Made by a program: the position numbers and the translations under genes
The notes under the pieces: generated by a model
What the model was told of the DNA's origin: nothing
Seen by the model: the letters and a program-made list of their open reading frames with translations, nothing else
The model's database searches: none
NCBI GenBank assembly: GCA_017311315.1
Contig: CM029627.1
Location: forward strand, 51,506,797-51,570,796
Direction of reading: 5' to 3'
DNA length: 64,000 nucleotides
From: Dendrocalamus latiflorus
Taxonomy: Eukaryota; Streptophyta; Magnoliopsida; Poales; Poaceae
Shown: in pieces, positions 58,245-64,000 of the stretch
Numbering within the stretch: the first letter of the stretch is position 1
How the letters are laid out: each line of letters starts with the position of its first letter

Positions 58245-58490
58245 GGTTCGGCTGAAAAGCTCATGGCTTATGGCTGAAAACACTGTAGCTGGCTGAAAAA
58301 AGCACTGTAGCTGATAGAGGCTTATTTAGCATAATTAAATTTAAAAAAATTTAAAAATAAAAAATATGTTAGCCCATTACGTATAATACAAACAAATACG
58401 GGAAAAAAAGAACCGGTAAAAAAGCTTAACAAAAAATCAAAAATTCAGAAAAAGACGAAACTTATGAATAGTGACAAGAAAGCCGCGAAA
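58245..58490. mobile_element. MITE-like repeat, family 1, copy 3
   Basis: It opens GGTTCGGCTGAAAAGCTCAT and shares CACTGTAGCTGGCTGAAAA, TAGCATAATTAAATTTAAA and ATACAAACAAATACGGGAAA with the other copies. The right end after GAATAGTGACAAG is cut off. Confidence 0.7.
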
Positions 58491-58499
58491 TTTGGACAC

Positions 58500-58745
58500 T
58501 GTTGGACCCCTAAACAATTCAATTTCCATTTTTGGCCCCCTTCTGAAATAAATTCCAAATCTATACCCCTCCTCACCGCGCGTCTCTCCGCTGCCGCCAC
58601 GTCGACCCGACCGCCCTGGCGCGGCGCTGGAGCGCGCGACTCCCCGCCCAGCGCGCGACCGCCCCGCCAGCGCGCGTCCCTCGCCCGAGCGCGCGTCCCG
58701 CCCCGCCGAGCGCGCGTTTGCTCCCCCGACCGCATGTCCCCGACT
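58500..58745. other. Short GC-rich island, no gene assigned
   Basis: GCGCGCG-rich sequence (GAGCGCGCGTCCC repeated about six times in variants) gives open frames on both strands. I see no domain. It separates the MITE from the 209-bp tandem repeats. Confidence 0.4.
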
Positions 58746-59350
58746 GCAATACTCGTGAATATTTGTATGGTTTCGCAATTTTGTAGTTATAAACTGAGAA
58801 AAAAATAGATAAAATTGCAATAATAATTTATGTTCATTGTTAGTTGCAGATGTAAAAAAAATTTGGATAATTTTTTTTAAAAAACGATTAATCATAGAAC
58901 GATCGTTTCGTAAAGTGGTAAGTGATATTTAGGGTTTCGTATGGTTTTTAGGTTTGCAATCACCATGTTATTTGTATGTTTTGTCAATTTTGTAAATGTA
59001 AACTCGGAAAGAATCTGACCAAGTAGTAATAAAAGTTTATATTCATTATAACTTGTAGATGCCAATAAAATTTTGGTAAATTTTTTTTAGGAACAATTGA
59101 CCGTAGAATGATCGATACAAATAGTGGTAAGTGACTTTTAAGGTTTGCTGTGTTTTTAGGGTTTGCAATCTCCGTGATTGTTTTCAGTTTTGGCAATTTT
59201 GTAGTTATAAACTGGATAAAAATCAGATAAAGTTGTAATAAAAGATTATGTTCATTGTAAGTTGTAGATGCATAAAAAATTTTGGTAAATTTTTTGTAGG
59301 AAAGATTGACCGTAGAACGGCCGATACATAAAGTGGTAAGTGATATTGTG
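58746..59350. repeat. 209-bp tandem repeat, three units
   Basis: The landmark CAATTTTGTA..T.TAAACT occurs at 58776, 58985 and 59194, exactly 209 bp apart. Each unit continues TTATGTTCATTGTAAGTTG and AAAATTTTGGTAAATTTTTT, then GACCGTAGAACGATCGATAC, and closes GTGGTAAGTGATATT. Divergence between units is moderate. The closing motif also occurs at 62573 downstream of gene 2, linking the repeat to the GRF gene cluster. Confidence 0.85.
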
Positions 59351-59551
59351 AAGGTGAGTAACATGGAATGCGATACATAAATTTTGGTACATTTAATATT
59401 GTTAAATGAGGTGCTACGTGAATCATGGAATGCGAAAATACTAGATATTAAATTTCATAATACAGTTGGGAGTAACATGCCGCGTAGATTTTTATTACAT
59501 GCATAACATATAACATGATATGCGACTAACCCACCCAACTGCTCGTACGAC
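59330..59551 (-). other. 3' flank of GRF gene 1, shared with gene 3
   Basis: GAATCATGGAATGCGAA, TTTATTACATGCATAACATA and GATATGCGACTAACCCACCC align with 62570-62791, which lies behind gene 3. The shared flank reaches the stop codon in both. It shows that genes 1 and 3 are duplicates with their 3' sequence, not only a shared domain. Confidence 0.85.
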
Positions 59552-60342
59552 CTACTGTGTGGACCGGGGCCACTTTCCCTTCCTTGCCCGCTCGGCGTTG
59601 AACTCCTCCGCGGCCTCTTTTGCCTTAGCCGCAATTTCCCTCTTTCTCTCGCGCTCCATCTCGCGAGCCTCCCGATCCCTACGCGTGCACGCTTCAAGAT
59701 GAGCTTGCGTCTCGCGCTGTATACGCAGGGTGTGCTCGTGCTTGCGGCGCTCCTCCTCCAGCAACTCCTTCTCCTTTGTGACATTCCACTCCTCGAAGTC
59801 GAGGGTCCATTGGTCCTCAGGGTGGATCTCAAGATCGATCCATTTGCGGTAGGCACATAGGGGCTCCGGAGACTGTAAATAAAAGAGAGATATTGTTAGT
59901 GAGTGTTGTGAAGGAGAAAAGGTAGGGGAAAATGGTGCATGTGGTCGTTACCGGCTGCCGATAGGTTGCGGTGTCAAAACGGCGGTTGGGGTAGTCACTG
60001 GAGTAGTTTGCGCAACCCCAGTACCGCATACCTAGACTGATGCGGTGCTTAGACTTGAAGAACTTGCACACGTCCCCGCACCAACAAAGGGGAGGTGTCT
60101 CCCCCTCAGGTGGTAGTTGTGGCGAACGCTCGGTGGGGACGTCCGGGATGGGGTTGTTGCTACGCGGGCGCTCTGGGGGGACCTTTCATCGTAGCACGAT
60201 GGGCTTGTTCTACTCGGGCCTGTATCGCCCTTATTTTCTCATCGCGGGCGGCATCGCGGGCTGCAGCTGACCGTGCTATGTCACGGGTCTCCTCCCAATC
60301 CTTCACCATCTTGTCCCATTGCTTCTTCTTGCATTTGTCCAT
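59552..60342 (-). pseudogene. GRF zinc-finger gene 1 (two exons, one apparent +1 shift)
   Basis: Exon 1 starts MDKCKKKQWDKMVKDWEETR (60342), a charged helix, then runs into TAG unless one C of the six-C run at 60175-60180 is skipped. In the +1 frame it continues PLCWCGDVCKFFKSKHRISL and GMRYWGCANYSS, ending TYRQP at a GT (59952/59951). Exon 2 (59872-59552) begins after TTTACAG with PEPLCAYRKWIDLE, which gives the last Cys of the CxCG...C...C GRF zinc finger, then a long Arg/Glu coiled coil to KGKWPRSTQ. The intron is 79 bp. A TATA box lies at 60420-60426. GRF fingers bind nucleic acid in other proteins; here the role is unknown. The shift could be a real mutation or a homopolymer sequencing error. 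Confidence 0.78.
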
Positions 60343-60419
60343 CCCGGTTGGGTGAGGGAAGCGCGATGGAGTATGGGGTTTGGATGTGCAATGTTCTCTG
60401 GGAAATGGAATGCATACCA

Positions 60420-60426
60420 ATTTATA
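60420..60426 (-). promoter_or_regulatory. TATA box of GRF gene 1
   Basis: CTATAAATTGG on the minus strand, 78 bp upstream of the ATG at 60342. The distance is similar to those of the other GRF genes. Confidence 0.6.
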
Positions 60427-60499
60427 GGGGCTGTTTTGTCTCTACTCGTACGTGTAAAGATGGTCCGCGTGGTCGTAGCAGTGAGTAAAGATGGGAGTG

Positions 60500-61031
60500 C
60501 TGCGATATCACTGAAAAAAGGCCCCCGTTTTGTCATGTCACTGCCCAAAGCTGGCATCTTTTGTCATCCCACTGAGCAAAGCTGACCTCTTGTTGTCTTG
60601 TCACTGAGCACAGCTGCCCTCTTTAGTACTGTCCCTGCCCAAAGCTGACATCTTTTGTCATCCCACTGAGCAAAGCTGACCTCTTTTGTCATATCACTGA
60701 GCAAAGCTGCCCCGTTTTATCATGTCACTGCGCAAAGCTGGCATCTGTTGTCATCTCACTGAGCAAAGCTGCCTCGTTTTGTCATGTCTCTGAGGAAAGC
60801 TGCCCCGTTTTATCATGTCACTGCGCAAAGCTGGCATGTGTTGTCATCTCACTGAGCAAAGCTGCCCCATTTTGTCATGTCTGTGAGCACAGCTGCCATG
60901 TATTGTCATCTCACTGAGCAAAGCTTGCCTCTTTTTGTCATTTGACTGAGGACAACTGCTCTCTTTAGTAATGTCACTGCCCAAAGCTGGCATCTTTTGG
61001 CATCCCACTGAGGACAACTGCTCTCTTTAGT
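60500..61031. repeat. 31-bp repeat array 1, about 17 units
   Basis: The consensus is TTTTGTCATGTCACTGAGCA plus AAGCTGNCNTC. Units follow head to tail with period 30-32. Variation is mosaic: ACTGAGC, ACTGCCC and ACTGCGC variants, and GACCTC, GGCATC and GCCCCG endings recur in different combinations. It lies directly upstream of gene 1, in the divergent region shared with gene 2. Confidence 0.95.
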
Positions 61032-61148
61032 AATCACGAATTGGCTATACTCATGCCTTTTGGCATTGTTTAGGTGTTTAGCTCTCGCCAATGGCCTCTT
61101 ATCTCTAAATACAGAGCATCAGTGCACACTCAGTCACCCAAGCTAGAA

Positions 61149-61400
61149 ATGATGTCCTCCTTATTCAAGCCACGGGGAACCGAAGATGATGGCCTCATTC
61201 GGTAAGAGGTGTTATTTGATCCAATATTAAAATTTATTTCATTGTCAATATTATGTACATCTGTCCCGGTATGCATTTTATGCTTTCTTATGTAATGCCT
61301 TTTGAATGTGATGTGTATCATTGCACTTGGGACTTTCAGGGAATGACTTATTGACTTTGACACTAGCTCAGGGACTGAAAATGGATAATTGATGAGATAG
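61149..61400 (+). other. Possible tiny spliced ORF between the arrays
   Basis: ATGATGTCCTCC starts a frame MMSSLFKPRGTEDDGLIR that meets a good donor (CGGTAAGAG, GT at 61202). An acceptor (GGGACTTTCAG, to 61339) is followed by GAATGACTTATTGAC. Joined in phase, the frame reaches TGA after one codon; past that TGA it stays open as LIDFDTSSGTENG before TAA. This may be a remnant of a small acidic protein gene. No family is recognised and the splice is only inferred. Confidence 0.25.
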
Positions 61401-61566
61401 GCTCGTCCCCTGAAGACCTGCAGGAATTTGTGCATTCACTCTCTTACGTGTACGTAGAAAATTGTACCACACGTCATTCTGCCAAGTTAAAGTATTAGCC
61501 TAATATGTATATGTCGTAATGGCCTAGCCAGAGTCATCAAGCAGCTCGGTAGGCGGTAGCTCAACA

Positions 61567-61725
61567 GCAGCCCGTTTTGTCTAGTCACTGAGCAAAAGCT
61601 GACCTGTTTTGTCTAGTCACTGAGCAAAAGCTGACCTCTTTTGTCATGTCACTGAGCAAAGCTGGCCCTTTTTGTGAGGTCACCTCAAAAGCTGGCATGT
61701 TTTGTCTCCTCACTGAGCATGGTGT
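61567..61725. repeat. 31-bp repeat array 2, about five units
   Basis: Same repeat family and same orientation as array 1: TTTTGTCTAGTCACTGAGCA plus AAAGCTGACCTG and variants. It ends about 60 bp before the TATA box of gene 2. Confidence 0.93.
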
Positions 61726-61783
61726 GGGGTCAAGATTTGTGTTGTCTGTGGTCTTTGTGCGTGAGGCTACCCCCCACACAGCC

Positions 61784-61790
61784 TATAAAA
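61784..61790 (+). promoter_or_regulatory. TATA box of GRF gene 2
   Basis: TATAAAA in the context AGCCTATAAAACGGAGCC, 108 bp before the ATG at 61898. Confidence 0.7.
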
Positions 61791-61897
61791 CGGAGCCATC
61801 CCTCACATACTCCCTGACCATGTTATCAGTCACCTCCTGAGTAAGTTGTTCACAATCTGTGTAGTTTTATTTCGTGCTCACTCCCCCAGACTAGGCA

Positions 61898-62303
61898 ATG
61901 AGTCAGCTCAGCACGTCTTCATGGGCACCCACGGTGATGTGCCCAAATTGCAACTTGGTGGTTAGACGTAGGACATCACAGACGGCCAAGAATCCCGGGC
62001 GACACTACTACAAGTGCCCCAATCACTCGGTGAGTCACATTGTTTCGGGTTCATTCAAATCGTGGTGGTATGTTTAAAAATCTTCTTGTCATGGAATCGC
62101 AGGAAGCTCATGGTGGTTGCCGATTCTGGGTGTGGGAGGATGAAATGGGAAATAGGAATGACAGTGTTCGCCGTGAGAGAGTTGTCGTGGGGGGTTGCGA
62201 CCCCGTCGGGATGCAGCATCGTTTCGACAGACTAGAGTGGAAGATAAATTTAATGTTGTGTGCTATTTTGTTTCTTGTGTTTATTGTTATCCTCAAGTTG
62301 TAG
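61898..62303 (+). CDS. GRF zinc-finger protein 2 with C-terminal membrane segment, 110 aa
   Basis: Exon 1 (61898-62029) encodes MSQLSTSSWAPTVMCPNCNL and GRHYYKCPNHS, ending at TCG|GTGAGT. Exon 2 (62103-62303) follows AATCGCAG and encodes EAHGGCRFWVWEDEMGNRND, GCDPVGMQHRFDRLEWK and a hydrophobic end NLMLCAILFLVFIVILKL. The exons join in phase 0 across a 73-bp intron. The finger is CPNC (2 Cys), then the KCPN Cys, then the GCRFW Cys: the GRF pattern. The C-terminal ~18 residues form one membrane helix, suggesting a small tail-anchored protein; that topology is inference. Both exons are open with good splice sites, so it may be functional. TATA is at 61784; array 2 lies just upstream. Confidence 0.85.
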
Positions 62304-62791
62304 TGCTGGAGGTTATCCTCGTGTATGTTCGCAATGTTTTATGCTATCTTGTCGCAATGTACTAGAGTGGTAATGTTTTATGTACGGTTGTGTTGTATTT
62401 TAGTTCTTGTGTTCGTTGGTGTGTTGGTGGTTGTACTACTTGCTACATGTCATGTACGTGAAATGTATGAGTTGTTCGTGTTGTCTTTGCCTGATGCCTT
62501 CTCCTCGTATATGTTGGTAATTTTTTATGGAATTTTTTGTACGGATAATCCCTTTTTTATTTGATATATACATTGGTAAGTGATATTTTTATGTTACTAA
62601 GAATTAGTGTACCAAGAGTATGTTAATATTGTTAAATGACTTGCTATCTGAATCATTGAATGCGAACACACGAGATAATAACCTTATGTGAATAGAAATA
62701 AACTTCATAACATGCTGCGTACAATTTTATTACATGCATAACATATAGCATGATATGCGACTAACCCACCCAACTGCTCGTAACATTTTGT

Positions 62792-63401
62792 CTACTGGGT
62801 GTAGCGTGGTTGTTTCCCCTTTTTATCGCGCCTTGAAGATGGCTCCGCTGCACCCTTTTTCCTGTCATTCTTGGACTTGAGAGCTGCCTCCCGAGCTTGA
62901 AGCTCTTCCTCCTGACGCTTGATGGCTGCTTCACGCAGACTTAGCTGCTCCCGCCTCCTTTGCAGCTCATCCTCCTTGCCCTTCAGACGGATTTGGTCCA
63001 CCCTCACGCGGCGCTCTTGCTCACGCCGCAGCTGTCGTTCCACCTCGCGAGCCTGAGTCATCTTGACAAAGTATTGTCCTTTGTTTTCCACCTCCACTGC
63101 CTGGTTATGTGGCCATGTCGGCGACACCCGGTCCACCCATTCGATGAACCTGCAAGCCTATGTGTGGCATGGTAGATGTCATGGATCAAGTTGAAAAACG
63201 ACAACGAGAAACAAATGATTTAGTTGTCATCGTTACCATGAAATCGTCATCCAGGTTTGGACACTTGAAGAACCTACGGCCGTATTTGGCTCGCTCTTCT
63301 TGATCCGTCCAGACTCTCAACATCGTCCTAAAGCCGCAGCGGCACTTGGGGCGCTCATGCCACTCCGGCACTCCAAATGGGTCGGACCTCCAGGAAGACA
63401 T
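62792..63401 (-). CDS. GRF zinc-finger protein 3 with C-terminal coiled coil, 176 aa
   Basis: Exon 1 (63401-63237) encodes MSSWRSDPFGVPEWHERPKC, RCGFRTMLRVWTDQEER and YGRRFFKCPNLDDDFM, then GTAACG. Exon 2 (63157-62792) follows CACACATAG and encodes ACRFIEWVDRVSPTWP, then RQLRREQERRVRVDQIRLKG, KEDELQRRREQLSLREAAIK and a Lys/Arg-rich end KGKQPRYTQ. The finger is PKCRCG, then KCPN, then ACRF: all four Cys present. The intron is 79 bp, the same length as in gene 1, and the C-terminal RYTQ/RSTQ ends match. The start at 63401 is preferred over an upstream in-frame Met because it follows the leader and gives the family-type N-terminus. The open frame and intact finger suggest a working gene, probably of unknown nucleic-acid-linked role. 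Confidence 0.87.
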
Positions 63402-63461
63402 TGTTGTGTAGTAGTATTGTGAAGGCTTGAGGAGGAGATGTGGTATGGAAGACATAGGAGG

Positions 63462-63469
63462 CCTTTATG
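63462..63469 (-). promoter_or_regulatory. TATA-like element of GRF gene 3
   Basis: CATAAAGG on the minus strand about 62 bp before the ATG. It is a weaker match than at the other GRF genes. Confidence 0.4.
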
Positions 63470-63481
63470 TAGGCAGGTTAT

Positions 63482-63770
63482 CTGGTGCAGTGGGCATAGT
63501 CCATGGAAATGTCCCTATGTAGGCTTTTCAGAGCCTGTATCCTGTATTTATGAAACAACAAGGAAAGGTGACATGAAAACTCACTGGAAAGGATACATGC
63601 CTATGACGTGAACACTCACTGTAAAGGCTACAGCCTACGCCCCTATTTTGTTGGTTTCTGTAGCGATAGGCTTTTCAGAGTAGCAATAAATGTTCCTATG
63701 TAGGCTTTTCAGAGTAACAATAAATGTTCGTATGAAGGCTTTTCAGATCGTAGTCTTTATGTAGGCAGTT
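63482..63770. repeat. ATGTAGGCTTTTCAGAG repeat region
   Basis: The motif CTATGTAGGCTTTTCAGAG or close variants occurs at least four times (about 63515, 63665, 63695, 63735), partly in a longer unit with TAACAATAAATGTTC. A second pair, CACTGGAAAGGATACATG and CACTGTAAAGGCTACAG, lies between. The region is upstream of gene 3. Confidence 0.8.
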
Positions 63771-63912
63771 TAGCTGGCATGTGTTGTCATCTAACTGAGC
63801 AAAGCTGCCCCGATTTGTCATATCACTGCATAAAGCTGGCATGTGTTGTCATCTCACCGAGTAAAGCTGAGCGCTTTTGTCTTGTCTCTGGGCAAAGCAG
63901 CCATCTTTTGTC
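63765..63912. repeat. 31-bp repeat array 3, about five units
   Basis: Same family as arrays 1 and 2: CTGGCATGTGTTGTCATCTA plus ACTGAGCAAAG, then CTGCCCCGATTTGTCATATC and so on. It lies between divergent gene 3 and the presumed gene 4. Confidence 0.93.
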
Positions 63913-63923
63913 CCGCCATTCGA

Positions 63924-63930
63924 TATAAAT
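63924..63930 (+). promoter_or_regulatory. TATA box of presumed GRF gene 4
   Basis: TATAAAT in the context TTCGATATAAATAGCACGG, 71 bp before the ATG at 63995 and just after array 3. The layout matches gene 2. Confidence 0.6.
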
Positions 63931-63994
63931 AGCACGGTAGAAGTCCCATGAAGTTGTAGCTAGAAAACCCTGTAAATCGAACAAAGAACATACC

Positions 63995-64000
63995 ATGGCG
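63995..64000 (+). CDS. Presumed start of a fourth cluster gene (truncated by the window)
   Basis: Only ATGGCG is visible, in the good plant context ACCATGGCG. The call rests on position: array, then TATA, then leader, then ATG, the same arrangement as gene 2. A shorter upstream ATG (63948) is followed at once by a stop. The product is unknown; a GRF protein is an inference. Confidence 0.4.

Noticed and set aside
58437..58895. 152-codon minus-strand ORF rich in Arg and Gly
   Set aside because: It spans a GCGCGCG-rich island and part of the 209-bp repeat and has no recognisable domain.
60500..61031. CRISPR-like array
   Set aside because: Units are contiguous with no unique spacers, and the DNA is from a plant nucleus; it is a tandem repeat.

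Overview
The window is a piece of a grass (Poaceae) nuclear genome, most likely rice-like. Three things point there: GC-rich single-exon plant coding sequence beside AT-rich intergenic DNA, CACTA elements with the palindromic CAGACGG sub-terminal motif, and nested Gypsy and Sirevirus-type Copia LTRs. There is no bacterial or organellar signal. I estimate that well over half of the sequence is transposon DNA. I saw no rRNA, tRNA or CRISPR array. The species cannot be fixed by reading alone.

Layout. 1-4.7 kb: a CACTA element with a minus-strand transposase that has lost its catalytic core, plus a striking palindrome array. 5-10.8 kb: LTR fragments, a 29-30 bp minisatellite and a 300-bp duplication; a Copia remnant sits inside a Gypsy LTR. 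11.2-16 kb: a truncated, minus-strand Sirevirus-like Copia element (3' LTR, polypurine tract, an env-position ORF, RNase H). 16-25.3 kb: Gypsy LTRs inside one another, including a complete 3600-bp solo LTR with TGGAA target duplications. 26.8-28 kb: a MITE and an 861-bp hAT-type element with near-perfect 8-bp target duplications. 28-31 kb: a mosaic carrying a minus-strand fragment of a UDP-glucuronate decarboxylase (UXS) gene. 30.8-33 kb: a deleted Copia element. 36.6-45.2 kb: one old CACTA element holding decayed remnants of both transposon genes, split by a 1787-bp solo LTR flanked by CATTC.

46.8-48.1 kb holds the only intact ordinary host gene, a 269-residue plant protein with a conserved LPEKGRL...GPLLQTLLLAGPLPRWR motif. 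48.5-49.7 kb is a non-autonomous Mutator-like element with ~88-bp inverted repeats and a perfect 9-bp target duplication. 53.5-57.9 kb has two more CACTA elements; a Tourist-type MITE sits inside the second one's transposase remnant.

The most distinctive region is 59.3-64 kb: a cluster of small two-exon genes encoding GRF-type zinc fingers (CxCG...C...C), with introns of 73-79 bp. They lie as divergent pairs: gene 1 minus with gene 2 plus, and gene 3 minus with a fourth gene that appears to start at the window edge. Each divergent promoter region holds arrays of one ~31-bp repeat. Genes 1 and 3 share 3' flanking sequence, so the cluster grew by local duplication. Gene 1 carries an apparent +1 shift in a six-C run, while genes 2 and 3 read open throughout. 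Copies combine the same zinc finger with different C-termini: a charged coiled coil in genes 1 and 3, a membrane segment in gene 2.
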